From Eledone cirrhosa (lineage: Eukaryota; Mollusca; Cephalopoda; Octopoda; Eledonidae), in assembly GCA_964016885.1 (NCBI GenBank), contig OZ024743.1, forward strand, positions 179,012,888-179,076,887: a DNA stretch of 64,000 bases. The letters are read 5' to 3'. Position numbers and translations under genes: made by a program. The notes under the pieces were generated by a model. It saw nothing but the letters and a program-made list of their open reading frames with translations. It was not told where the DNA came from and did no database searches. How positions within the stretch are numbered: position 1 is the first letter of the stretch; each line of letters starts with the position of its first letter. Positions 47,893-59,733 of the stretch are shown here, piece by piece.

Positions 47893-50345
47893 GATTTCTT
47901 TATTAACCACAAGGGTTTACATAAAGTAGACATTAAGGACAGTGCAGGACAATACAGGACGGTACAAATGGGCATTTCTGCGTGTAAAAAACAAAAACAG
48001 AGGATGTAACAAAAAATAACAAAGAAAAATTCCCCAATAGGGGGGAGACTTCGGAGGGACATTTGTGGAGAAAGCCCAGTAAAAGGCCACAATGACCCTG
48101 ACCACCAAGGCAAGTGCCCTCTCCCAGTTTTCTACCTTTAATTTACAGATATATACTCAGAGTAGGCCCATTCACTCGGGCCATTCTTGCTTCTCTCACC
48201 CATCTTTCAACAAAATGCTGGGGAGAGAGCACTTCCCTCTCTACTCTGATTTTCCTTTTCAAATGAAATTTGAAAAAGTCAATCAGAGCATCACCGAAGA
48301 GGTAAGTGCTCGTCTTCAGCCCTTTCAAACATGTCCACCATACTATCTCTTTCGCCATGGCCACCAGACAGATAAAAACTGCCTGCCCTTCCCGGCTAAA
48401 GGAGGAGGGTGGGGCAATCCTCACGATGGACTCAGATGATAGCCGGATCCGTCCTAAACGCGACAGCAGGTGTTCGACATAAACCCACACGTCAGCAATT
48501 TTCGGACACTGGACGAGTGCGTGCAGGACGGTTTCGTCGCCCTGCGCGCATCTCGGACATGCCCGGCTGACGGCACCTCCAAGTCTATAGAGTTTATCCC
48601 GAACTGGCAAGGCTCCTCGGTAGCACTGCCAGGCCAGAGATTTCTGGAAGTTGTCCATAGGCCCTGGCCCGAAAGTTCTTCCGAAGAGATTGGCTAGTTG
48701 ATTTTCGTCGACGCCTAGAGTTTCCCCAAGTACGTCGTCGCTCTTCCCCTCCACTAATCCTCTATAGAACGCCGAGGTGGAGTTTCCACCGATCACATTG
48801 CCCGATTGGTCGAGGGCTGTGAGCGCCTTAAGACATTCCAGTCTCCAGGCGCTCCCTCTCGGTCTCGCTTGATTCAGGACTGCAGCTCCGTCAAGGAAAC
48901 GAGCTGGGGAAATACGTGTCTAGCAAACGGCGACCGAGCTGGGGAAGAGTGTCTAGCAAACGGCGACCACACCTGATCACCGTCGAGGAAGAGGTGGAGA
49001 TGTCGTAGCCTGAGCGCGTGCCTGCGCATCATCAGCCACGGCATGCCCAGCCCTCCACGTAGCGGGTGTTGACAACAGATGGAAGCCTGACCATCGGAGC
49101 GCGTCCCTTCCACAAAAAACGAAAGAGCAAACGCTCCAGCGCAGTCAGGCGGGGCTTAGGACAAGGTACGACGGTCAGGCGGTAGCAAATGACGGACGCG
49201 ATGTACGCGTTAGCCACCTCCGCTCGACCTTTCAGGGATAGCTTCCTCTCCGCCCATTTCTGGGTGAGAGAAGCCACCCTGCTCGTCACCTCGTCCCAGT
49301 TTTTGTCAGTCTGGAGGTCCGGACCGAACCAGACCCCTAGCAATTTAACCGTTCCCTCCGTCCAGCGTCCGACGACGCTGTTGGACGGCATGGACCTGCC
49401 TCTCCAGGTGCCGAGCTGCAGGCCCACTCACTTTTCCTGGTTGATCATTGCTCCTGTCACCGCTTCGTATTCTCTTAGTGTAGTGCCGATCGCCTCGATG
49501 TGTTTGGCGTTCGACACCAATACGGTGACATCGTGCGCATATGCTGACACGGATCTTCCGCATCCTAGTTCGCGCGGGATGCCCCTCAGCGTCTCCAGTT
49601 TGTGCAGTCATGGCTCGAGAGTCAATACGTACAAGAGGGACGAGAGGGGACATCCTTGGCGGACCGAGCGCATGATGTTGAACGTTTCCGAAAGGTGACC
49701 GTTAACTCTCACCACAGAGCAGATGTCTCTGTGCATGGCAGCGATCCAGCCTCTGAAGACGGGCCCAAAGGCAGCCGCCCTCAGGACTGCCGCTAGGTAA
49801 CGATGGTCGACCCTATCGAAAGCTTTCGACTGATCTAAATTGATCAAGGACCCACCCGTGCCAGGTTCCCTAGCTACCCTCTCTACGATGTATCGCATGA
49901 GGTGGAGGTTGTCGTGGACGGATCTGTCGGGAATGGCGCATGTCTGCGCCTCTCCCACCAGACCACCAACGACAAGCGCCAACCTCTTTGCTAGCACCTT
50001 GGCCAAAATCTTGAACTCTGTGTTTAGTAGAGTTATGGGCCGGAAATTATGTATGTTATCCCCCTTGTTCGGATCCTTTCTCAGCAGCGCCACCGCTCCT
50101 CGGCTCACAGAACTGGGAATTCTCCCGTTCTGTTGCCAGTTGTAGTAGACGTCCGCCAAGAGGCCTCCGAACAAGTCTGGCATCTGTACGTAAAGTTCAT
50201 AGGGCAGACCATCCAAACCAGGCGATTTACCCCTTGTGCAGCCAGTCATTGCCTCCCTTACTTCAGCGGCTGTTATCGGCTTTTCGCAACACCTCGCCTC
50301 AGTGGCCGAGAGCCGCGGCAGTCCGTTGAGGTAGACATTAAGGAC
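47893..50345 (-). mobile_element. Tx1-like LINE copy B, 5'-truncated
   Basis: Only the 3' half of ORF2 and the 3' UTR are present. The 3' end is complete (GTGGTTAATAAAGAAATC, then (ATT)n). The 5' side is cut in the RT region at GTAGACATTAAGGAC (50331-50345), where it joins the truncated 3' end of copy C. The 15-base string TAGACATTAAGGACA occurs on both sides of the junction (50332-50346 and 50352-50366), so the join looks homology-assisted rather than like ordinary 5' truncation. Confidence 0.88.
48143..50249 (-). pseudogene. Tx1-like ORF2 fragment: RT and CCHC finger (copy B, broken)
   Basis: It begins inside the RT (TRGKSPGLDGLPYE) and keeps FRPITLLNTEFK and LDQSKAFDRVDH. The catalytic YADD is changed to YAHD (49530-49541). 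Stops or frame breaks: TGA near 49608 in LEPLLHK, the TGA near 49429 shared with copy A, a 1-base loss near 49083 shared with copy C, and a 30-odd-bp tandem duplication at about 48899-48966. The C-terminal finger CPRCAQGDETVLHALVQC (C-x2-C-x8-H-x4-C) is in frame in this copy only among A-C. It ends at 48143. Confidence 0.88.
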
Positions 50346-50559
50346 ATAAAATAGACATTAAGGACAGTACAGGACAATACAGGACGGTACAAATGGGCAT
50401 TTCTGCGTGTAAAAAACAGAGGATGTAATAAAATAACAAAGAAAAATTCCCCAATAGGGGGGAGACTTCCGAGGGACATTTGTGGAGAAAGCCCATTAAA
50501 AGGCCACAGTGACCCTGACCACCAAGGCAAGTGCCCTCTCCCAGTTTTCCACCTTTAAT

Positions 50560-53500
50560 CTACAGACACATACTCAGAGTAGGCCCATTCACTCGGGCCA
50601 TTCTTGCTTCTCTCACCCATCTTTCAACAAAATGCTGGCAAGAGAGCACTTCCCTCTCTACTCTGATTTTCCTTTTCAAATGAAATTTGAAAAAGTCAAT
50701 CAGAGCATCACCGAAGAGGTAGGTGCTCGTCTTCAGCCCTTACAAACGTGTCCACCATACTATCTCTTTCGCCATGGCCACCAGACAGATAAAAAACTGC
50801 CTGCCCTTCCCGGGTAAAGGAAGAGGGCGGGGCAATCCTCACGATGGACTCAGCTGCTAGCCGGATCCGTCCTACACGTGACAGCAGGTGTTCGACATAA
50901 ACCCACAAGTCAGCAATGCTCGGACACTGGACGAGTGCGTGCAGGACGGTTTCGTCGCCCTGCGCGCATCTCGGAGATGCCCGATGACGGCACCTCCATG
51001 CCTGTAGAGTTTATCCCGAACTGGCAAAGCTCCTCGGTAGCACTGCCAGGCCAGGGATTTCTGGAAGTTGTCCATAGGCCCTGGCCCGAAAGTCCTTCCG
51101 AGGAGATTGGCTAGTTGATTTTCGTCGACGCCTAGAGTTTCTCCAAGTACGTCGTCGCTCTTCCCCTCCACTAATCCTCTATAGAACGCCAAGGTGGAGT
51201 TTCCACCGATCACATTGCCCGATTGGTCGAGGGCTGTGAGCACCTGAAGACATTCCAGTCTCCAAGCGCTCTCTCTCGGTCTTCGCTTGACCCAGGACTG
51301 CAGCTCCGTCAAGGAGACGAGCTGGGGCAAGACGTGTCTAGCAAACGGCGACCACACCTGATCACTGTCGAGGAAGAGGTGGAGATGTCGTAGCATGAGC
51401 ACATGTCTGCGCATCATCAGCCACGGCATGCCCAGCCCTCCACGTAGCGGGTGTTGACAACACATGGAAGCCTGACCATCGGAGCGCGTCCTTCCACTAA
51501 AAGCGAAAGAGCAAACGCTCCATCGCAGTCAGGCGGGGCTTAGGACAAGGTACGACGGTCAGTCGGTAGCAGATGACAGACGCGCTGTACGCGTTAGCCA
51601 CCTCCGCTCGAACTTTCAGGGATAGCTTCCCCTCCGCCCATTTCTGGGTGAGAGAAGCCACCCTGCTCGTCACCTCGTCCCAGTTTTTGTCCGTCTGGAG
51701 GTCCGGACCGAACCAGACACCTAGCAATTTAAAAGGTCCGTCCGTCCAGCGTCCGACAACGCTGTTGGACAGCATGGACCTGCCTCTCCAGGTGCCGAGC
51801 TGCAGGCCCACTGACTTTTCCTGGTTGATCATTGCTCCTGTCACCGCTTCGTATTCTCTTAGTGTAGTGCCTATCGCCTCGATTTGTTTGGCGTTCGACA
51901 CCACTACGGTGACATCGTTCGAATATGCTGACACGGATCTTCCGCATCCTAGTTCGCGCGGGACGCCCCTCAACGTCTCCAGTTTGTGCAGTAATGTCTC
52001 GAGAGTCAATACGTACAAGAGGCACGAGAGGGGACATCCTTGGCGGACCGAGCGCATGATGTTGAACGGTTCCGAAAGGTGACCGTTCACTCTCACCACA
52101 GAGCAGATGTCGCTGTGCACGGCAGCGATCCAGCCTCTGAAGACGGGCCCAAAGCCAGCCGCCCTCAGGACTGCCGCTAGGTAACGATGGTAGACCCTAT
52201 CGAAAGCTTTCGACTGATCTAAATTGATCAAGGACCCACCCGTGCCAGGTTCCCTAGCTACCCTCTCTACGATGTATCGCATGGGGTGGAGGTTGTCTTG
52301 GATGGATCTGTCGGGAATGGCGCATGTCTGCGCCTCTCCCACCAGACCACCAACTACAAGCGCCAACCTCTTTGCTAGCACCTTGGCCAAAATCTTGAAC
52401 TCTGTGTTTAGAAGGGTTATGGGCCTGAAATTATGTATGTTATCCCCCTTGTTCGGATCCTTTCTTAGCAACGCCACCGCTCTTCGGCTCACAGAGCTGG
52501 GAATTCTCCCGTTCTGTTGCCAGTTGTAGTAGACGTCCGCACTAAAGTTCATCCCTCGATCCGGCCCAGCGCTGCCCCCGAACAGTTGAGCGAAGTGTCG
52601 CTGAAAAGCTTCACATATTTGCCCGGGATCGAGTAGCATGCTCCCGTCGTGGTCAACCAAAGACCGGATCGTGGTTTTGTTGCCACGTCGCGCCTCCGCC
52701 ACTCGGGCCCATTGAACGGCTTTCGTCTCCTCGTGTCTGAGAGCACGCACCCTAGCTCTGACAACGCAACCTTCGTGCTTTGCATTGAAGAATTGGTCAA
52801 GGGCCAATTTCGCCACAAGTACGTCGGTCACGATGCCTTTACTAAGCGCCTCGTCTAACTTTCTAACTAGTTCGCCCTCTGCTCTATTTTTCTCTATAGC
52901 TAAAGCCTTACTAAACCTAATGGACTCTATTCTAATCGCTCTTTTCAGAGCAAACCACCACTTGTTGTTGACGATAGCCTCCGTCAACGCTTGCTTAACT
53001 AGTTCGCTAATCCGGTCTCTGTAGGCCTTGCGCGCTGTAGGCCTTGCGCGCTATCTAAGTCAAGCACACAGATCACGAATTTGTGGTCCGTGTAGATGAC
53101 TATCTTGAATTGTGGACAGCTTATGCTAGACCTATCTATTTTCCTACAAAATACTCTATAGAGACATGATCTGGATGACCCCATGCGATTTGTCCAAGTC
53201 CACATTGGCACATTCGGGAAATCCTATCGGTACCTGTCAGACTGTTCAAAACGCCTGAGCAGGTTGTGGAGACTCTTGCACCCTCCTCCCCTATCCGCTA
53301 ATCCCACACAGTCCCAGCGTGCATCTAAGATCCCGTTCCAGTCGCCCACTAACACTAAAGAGCGGGATGTTCCTAGAAAGGTCTCCAGACGCCGGAAGAA
53401 ATCAGGCCGCCCTGCTCCTGTCGGGGCATAGACGGCCACTAACCTGAAAGCTTGCCCTTCTCCGCTGGTCACGTCCAGCACCACCAACTTACCTTCTGGG

Positions 53501-53719
53501 CTAGGAAGATGGCCCGTATGGCGAGATCCAAACCTCTCTGAAAAAGCACAGCAACTCCTCCCCTCGATCCAGGACGGCTGGGCGATGTTTCGGAGATTCT
53601 GCTCTCGCTGATGGCCACTACATCTATGTTTAGGACCTGAGGTCGTTGAAAAGGTGGCCCTGCTACCATGACGACCCCAAGCCACGCGCATTTATCCTGC
53701 CTATTCTGAGTGAGGTCGT
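50560..53719 (-). pseudogene. Tx1-like ORF2 (copy C, broken, in-frame deletion)
   Basis: The start codon seen in A and D is ACG here (53717-53719). The endonuclease keeps SESR and GDWNG but is frameshifted and internally deleted. A 496-codon frame (51497-52987) covers most of the RT. Compared with A it lacks 180 bp (60 residues, from after GGSAGPDRGMNFS to DVYYNWQQNG), including the SPGLDGLPYE motif. The catalytic YADD is YSND (51914-51925). Downstream, a 1-base loss near 51465-51480 is shared with B and another near 50980 is shared with A; the latter destroys the finger. It ends at TAG 50560-50562. Confidence 0.86.
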
Positions 53720-53756
53720 GTTGAAATGGAGTGGAAAAGATGGGAAAGACCACTTA

Positions 53757-55887
53757 CCTTATTTCTCGCAGAGGAAGGATGGTTTTTCCATCCCTATTCA
53801 CTCGATCGTCTGGCGAATCGTCCTTTCGGCTGGTCGTCGGCTCTTCTGTGAGTATATCCGAATATACTCTCCGGTTGAGTGTCCCTCCTAGGTCTCTGAA
53901 ATCACCAACGTTGGGGAATTTCGTTTTAGTGTTTGTGTATTGTTTCTGTGCTATTCATACCAGTCTTATGTTCGTTGGTGTTTTGATTGGTGCTGGTATT
54001 ATGTAGTCGTGCTGTGAAATGTCTGTGTGTTCAATTATGTAAGTCATTAGTTTCTTGTTGTGTGTATTTATTGCTGTGCATTTGTTTTTCTGGGGGTGGG
54101 GGTTTGGTTCGGCTATTTTCTTGTCGTTGTTGCTGGTTGTGTGTGTTTTGTTGTGTTTGCGATGTTTGTGCTTGTGGTGGTGGTGTTGAAGGTGTTGTTG
54201 TTGTTGGCGGTGGGGTTGCCGCCGGTAGTGATCGTGGTGCTAGTGTGGGTGGTGATGGTGTTGGTGGTGTTGCTGCTGTAAGTCTCTTTGCAGTAGCCTT
54301 TACCCTTTTTTCGTTTCTTTCCTCCCTTTTCGAAGGCGACGAGGCGCTGCTTCTGCGTTTGTGCCTTCTTGCGACCTTTTGCCACCCCTCTCCCACCTCA
54401 CACTTCATGTCCGATTCTGTGAGGTCGGGGAGGGGTACCAGCTCCACTCTTTCACTTCTTGTTGTTGGTGATGTTTGCACTCGAGTCTCTGTTGCAGCTG
54501 CAGTTGGTATTGCTGTTGTTGTTGTTAATACTTCCACTGCTGCTGCTGTTCTTGATTTGCGTGGCGTGGGTATAGGTGCCACGGGCCTATCCTTCCTGGT
54601 TGCCGCCTATCCTGTTGCTGGTAGCAGTGGAGCCTGTTTCGGAAGGAGGGGGTTTTCTCCTTTCTCAGGGTCTTCTCATTGCAGAAGGCCCTGAGGTAAG
54701 TCTTCGATCCACAGTGAAAGCATTTCGGGCATTTGCCCTCAGGACTTATGGGCAGTTTAGTGCCGTTATCGAAGTCTATCACATCCGGGATAGCTCCGAT
54801 GCACTCCTGGTTGGTTTGGATTCACATCTCAATAGAGGTGCCGACCCAATCTTCTCGTACTTTTTTCTGTACTTGCAGTACAGTTGTTTTGTCCTCGATT
54901 CCGACGAGGACAGACGCGGCCAGCCAAGAAGGAGCCATCCGGGGGGGGGGGGGTTACATGGATCAATTTGTCCCTCACAATTTTTTGTCCGCAGTAGGAG
55001 GGCACGAACACCATTTCATCGCTCCTTAGGGTCACTAAGGTGTGAGCCTTTGCCTCCTGGGTGTGGCAAAAAGCACGTCCACCATGGCATATTTCTTGCC
55101 TCAGGTGATATGCGTTTTTCCGCTGCCACACAGACCCTAAGGCTTTTTGTATTTGAGCCTCTGTGGCACTTTCAACCCTACGGGATTGTTTGCTTACTGT
55201 ATGGTACGTGACCGTACAGTGCTGTTGGGTTTCGAAAAAATTTCGGCTGCCTTGCAGATTGCTCTGTGTCCGGTTTTCGTCACCATCTTCCTTGCTTCCT
55301 GTAATTCCTCATTTTTTATAAGGATGGTTTACAGGTTCTTTGCGATACCTGCAAACGAGATTGGTTTTTCTTTGTGTTGTTGTTGTTGTCGTCGTCAGAG
55401 CTGCTGTTACTTTTGTTGTTGCTGCTGGTACTACGACTGCCGCTGCTGTTGCTGTGGTTGTTGTTGTTGTTGCTGCTGTGCTGTTGCTGCTAATGCTGTT
55501 GTTGTTTATGCTGCTGCTGATGCTGTTGCGGCTGCTACTGTTGTTTTCCTTGTCACTGTTGCTGCTGCTGTTGTTATTACGGCTGCTGCTGCTATTATTC
55601 ATGACGTCAGAAGAATGAAATGGGTTTCCGTATTTACTGCACACATTTTTCGTCGTTGTCGTCGTCGTGGAGAAATGTTCCACGTTTTGCACGTGATCTT
55701 GGAAACTATCAGAAACTATATTTTTCTTTTTCTTTACTGGCGTCGCTTGCGAAAGAGAAGGGAGGGAGAGAGACACATTTAGAGAAGGGAGGGAGAGAGA
55801 CAATCTTCTCTCTGATGTAGTGACGATTGAGGAAGAAGAAGACGGAAGGAGTGGGAGTGACTTGTGAAAATTCTTTTTTGTATTCAT
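53757..55887 (-). pseudogene. Tx1-like ORF1 (copy C, several frame breaks)
   Basis: ATG at 55887 opens a Ser/Asn/Thr-rich N terminus (SSSS, NNN and TTTTTT tracts, written in DNA as TGY/GTT repeats at 55375-55610). Further pieces in other frames are: a conserved middle part (FVPSYCGQ, about 54829-55131); a zinc knuckle CFHCGSKTYLRAFC (about 54700-54730); a basic Thr/Pro-rich stretch (54031-54582); and the C-terminal domain with GDFRDLGGTLNRR near 53860-53900. One break coincides with a run of 13 G at 54941-54953 that A lacks. The fragments are in the same order as the continuous ORF1 of copy A. Confidence 0.7.
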
Positions 55888-56098
55888 GTTTTTTTGGTTT
55901 AAAATAAATATTGGGCACAAAACCCCAATAAGCGGTTATTTAACCCTGAAGGGCCAAATAACGGGCAGAAAGACCCCTCCCACGAGGAGGAGGGTGTTTT
56001 GTCTACAATTTGGTTAAAGTTTTAAACAATTTACAATTTTATAGCGGTTAAAATTTACTATACCTTACAGAGGCTAGCCTCCGTCAACCATGGCATTC

Positions 56099-56125
56099 AA
56101 TAATAATAATAATAATAATAATAAT
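56099..56125. repeat. (AAT)n between the 5' end of C and the 3' end of D
   Basis: Nine AAT units. On the minus strand it is the (ATT)n tail of D, and it directly adjoins the first bases of copy C. Confidence 0.95.
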
Positions 56126-56402
56126 GATTTCATTTATTGGCCACAAGGGCCGACATATAGGGGACAATACAAAAGACTGGGACAGTGGGGTTTAACAGAA
56201 AAATCGAGTAAACAATATGAATAAACAAAGTAACAATAACAAAGTAACAATAAAGTAACAAGAAAATTACAACAAGAAAACATTCCCTAATAGGGGGGAT
56301 GACCACCTAGGGTGCGCTCAGGTACCCCACCAGTCCTGAACGACCCGACGCTTCGAGAGAACCCTGGAAGGGCACCCCCCCCTCCTCTTCAAATTTACCT
56401 AC

Positions 56403-59400
56403 CTACAGCCACATGACCAGAGTAGGCCCACTCACACGGGCCATTCTCGCCAGATTCACCCACCTTTCAGCAAATTTACTGGGGGGGGGGAGCACATCTC
56501 TCTCCACCCTCACCTTCCTTTCCAAGTGAAACTTGAAAAAGTTGATGAGGGATTGGCCGAAAGAAGGCGGCGGGTCGATCTTAACTATGGACTCGGCCGA
56601 TAGCCGGATCCGTTCTATACGCGACAACAGCTGTTCAACATAACTCCACAAGTCAGTAATGCACGGACACTGGACGAGTGCGTGCAGAACGGTTTCGTCG
56701 CTCTGCGCGCATCTCGGGCAGGTCAGTCTGACAGCACTTCCGTGCCTGTAGAGGTTATCTCGAACCGGTTGTGCCCCCCGGTAGCACTGCCAAGCGAGGG
56801 ATTTTTGGAAATCATCCATCGTCCCCGGCTCGAAAGTCCTCCGGTACAGACTGGTTAGTTCGACTTCGTTGACTCCCAGAGCCTCTCCGAGCGCGTCGTC
56901 GCACTTGCCCACCACTAATCCTCTATAGAACTCGAGAGTGGAAGTTCCACTGACCGCATTGCCCGCCTGGTAGAGGACAGTGAGTGCCTGGCAACATTCC
57001 AGATGCCAGTCAACCAGTCTCGGTCTCTACTTGACCCAGGACTGCAACTCAGTCAAAGAAACGAGCTGCGGAAAGGCCCGTCTGACAAACGGCGACCAAA
57101 CCTGTTCACCGTTTAGGCAGAATATCTGGAGATGCCGCAGCCTTTGCGCGTGCCTGCGGATCATTAGCCACGGCATGTCCAGCCCTCCACCTAGAGGGTG
57201 CTGGCAGCAGATGGACCGCCTCACCAGCGGAACCTGACCCCTCCACAAGAATTTGAAGAGGAGCCGCTCAAAGATGGCGTGGCGCGAACGGGGGCAAGGG
57301 ACGACAGTTAGACGGAAGTAGATGACGCCATCTCCGCCCGACCTATCAGTGATAGCTTCATCCCAGCCCATTTCTGGGTGAATATGACTACCCTGCCCGT
57401 TACCTCGTCCCAATTCTTATCCACCTGGAGGTCTGGCCCGAACCAAAGCCCTAGCAACTTTACCGGTCCGTCCGTCCAGCGCCTAACGACGCTATTGGAC
57501 GGCATGGACTTGCCTCTCCAGGTGCCGTGTTGCAAGCCTACTGACTTTTCCGGGTTAAGTTTTGCTCCCGTTAACCTTTCATATTCCTCCAATAAGTTGC
57601 CGACCACCTCGATTTCTGAGGTGTCCGACACCCTCACGGTGATGTCGTCCGCATAAGCCGACACAGCCTTTCCGCGTCCCGGTTCGAGCGGGATGCCCTG
57701 CAACAGCTCCATCTTCCGCAGTAAAGGCTCGAGAGTCAATATGTACAGAAGGGAGGAGAGAGGGCACCCTTGACGGACCGATCGGGAGACCTGAAACGGT
57801 TCCGAGAGGTGGCCATTAATTTTGACCATCGAGCAGGTGCCGCTGTGCATTGCAGCGATCCAGCTTCTGAAGACGGGACCGAAGCCAGCCGCCTTGAGGA
57901 CAGCCTCCAGGTACCGATGGTCGACCCTATCGAATGCTTTCGATTGATCTAAATTGATCAGAGCCCCACCGAAGCCAGGTTTACACCCTACCCTCTCTAT
58001 AATGTATCGCATTAGGTGGAGGTTGTCGTGTATGGACCTGGTTGGGATTGCGCAAGTTTGCGCCTCCCCAACCAAATCCCCGACGACAAGCGCCAACATC
58101 TTCACTAATACCCTGGCCAAAATCTTAAACTCTGTGTTGAGCAGAGTTATGGGCCTGAAATTGTCTAAATGTGTCCCTCTTGTTCTCGTCTTTCCTTATC
58201 AGCGTCACTACGCCCTCACAGAACTGGGAATACTCCCGTTTTGCTGCCAGTTGCAGTAGAGCGCTTCGAGGAGATTGGAGAATAAGTCTGGCATATTTAC
58301 GTAAATCTCGTAGGGCAGACCATCCAAACTGGGTGACTTGCGCCTCATGCAGCCTACAAGGGTATCCTGAATCTTGGCTGAAGTAATTGGCCTTTCGCAG
58401 CGCCTAGCGTCAGCCGTCGAGAGTTGCGGCAAGCCATCGAGGTAGGAACTGAAGTCCGCCACCATCTCTGACCCGCCACTTCCTCCGAACAACCGAGCAA
58501 AATGTTGGCGAAAGGCCTCACACATCCTCTTGGAATCGCTCAGCTCGAGCCCGTCTCGGTCCGTCAAAGACCGAATCGTGGTTTTATTACCACGCTGCGC
58601 CTCTGCCACGCGGGCCCATCGAACAGCTTTGGTTCCCTCGTTTCTCAGAGCACGCGCCTTAGCTCTGACAATGCAACCTTCGTGTTTCGCATTGAAGAAG
58701 TGGTCTAATGCCATTCTCGCCGCTAGCACATCAGTTGCAATGCCACTACCAATTGCCTCGTCTAACTTATCTACCACTCTCCCTCCTTTCTATTTTTGTC
58801 TAATGCTACTTCTTTGCTAAACTCTATCGACATTACTCTAATCTCTCTTTTGAGAGCCCCCCGCCATCTATTGTTGACGACTCCCCCTGTCAACTTTTTC
58901 TTAACTAAATTGTTGACCTGGTCCCTGTAAGCCTTACGTGCCGGAAATGACATGTTTAGCTTCCGGAAACCAGGTCCTAACCTACGCGTCTTATCTAGGT
59001 CGACCATGCAGATCACCAACTTGTGATCTGAATAGGCGACCGTTTCAAAACGTGGACAGCTTACACTATTTCTGTCTATTTTCCTAATGAATATCCTGTC
59101 TATATACGATCTAGATGACCCTATGCGGTTAGCCCAGGTCCACACTGGCGCATTAGAGAAATCTAGTCGGTACCTGTCAGACATTTGGAACTGGCTAATC
59201 AGGTTCTTGAGGCTTTTGCACCCCCCGCTCCTATCGGATACTCCCACACAGTCCCAGCGTGCGTCTAAGATGCCGTTCCAGTCCCCTGCTAACAGTAAAG
59301 GGCGAGACGTACCCAGAAAGGCTTCCAGGCGTCTAAAAAATCCGGCCGTCCTGCCCCAGTAGGAGCATAGAGGGCCACCAGTCTAAAGGCACCACCTTCA

Positions 59401-59702
59401 TTATTGTTCACGTCTAGGACCACCAACTTCCCGTCCGGGTCCCGGAAGATCGACCTCACCTCGAGATCCAGGCCTTTCCTAAACAGCACTGCCACTCCGC
59501 CTCCCATTCCCGGCTGGCTAACAGATGCAAAGATCTGATAGTCGTCGAAAATGGGGGCTAGTGCGCGCGTGTCGGAAATCCTGGCCTCGCTTCCTGCAAT
59601 TACATCCATTTCTATAGACCTGAGGTCGTTGAGCAGGTGACCCTGCTTCCAGGACGATCCCAGGCCTCGAACATTTAAACATCCTACTCTTAATACCGCC
59701 AT
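56403..59702 (-). pseudogene. Tx1-like ORF2: APE endonuclease, RT, finger (copy D, broken)
   Basis: ATG at 59702 (MAVLRVGCLNVRGLG). The endonuclease keeps the catalytic Glu in SEARIS, the GDWNG-equivalent region (frameshifted near 59290), WTWANRIGSSR and SDHKLV. The RT follows in four frames: SPSLDGLPYEIY, the segment QTCAIPTRSIHDN, LDQSKAFDRVDH and an intact YADD (57644-57655). The finger CPRCAQSDETVLHALVQC is intact near 56700. Frame changes occur near 59290, 58775 and 57400, with stops near 58205 and 57020. It ends at 56403. Catalytic residues survive but the copy is not functional. Confidence 0.86.
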
Positions 59703-59733
59703 GTTGGCAGGTTAAACAGAGAGAGAAGAAGGT

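Larger units (their letters stand above)
50346..56098 (-). mobile_element. Tx1-like LINE copy C, near full length
   Basis: On the minus strand it starts at about 56098, next to the (AAT)n tail of copy D, with a 5' leader of about 210 bp, ORF1 and ORF2. It lacks the last 40 bp or so of the 3' end and fuses to B at about 50345. Its 5' leader does not visibly resemble that of A or D. Both ORFs are broken. Confidence 0.85.

Noticed and set aside
48870..48970. Separate insertion in copy B
   Set aside because: The extra 30-odd bases are a local tandem duplication of the copy's own sequence (GAGCTGGGGAA...GTCTAGCAAACGGCGAC).
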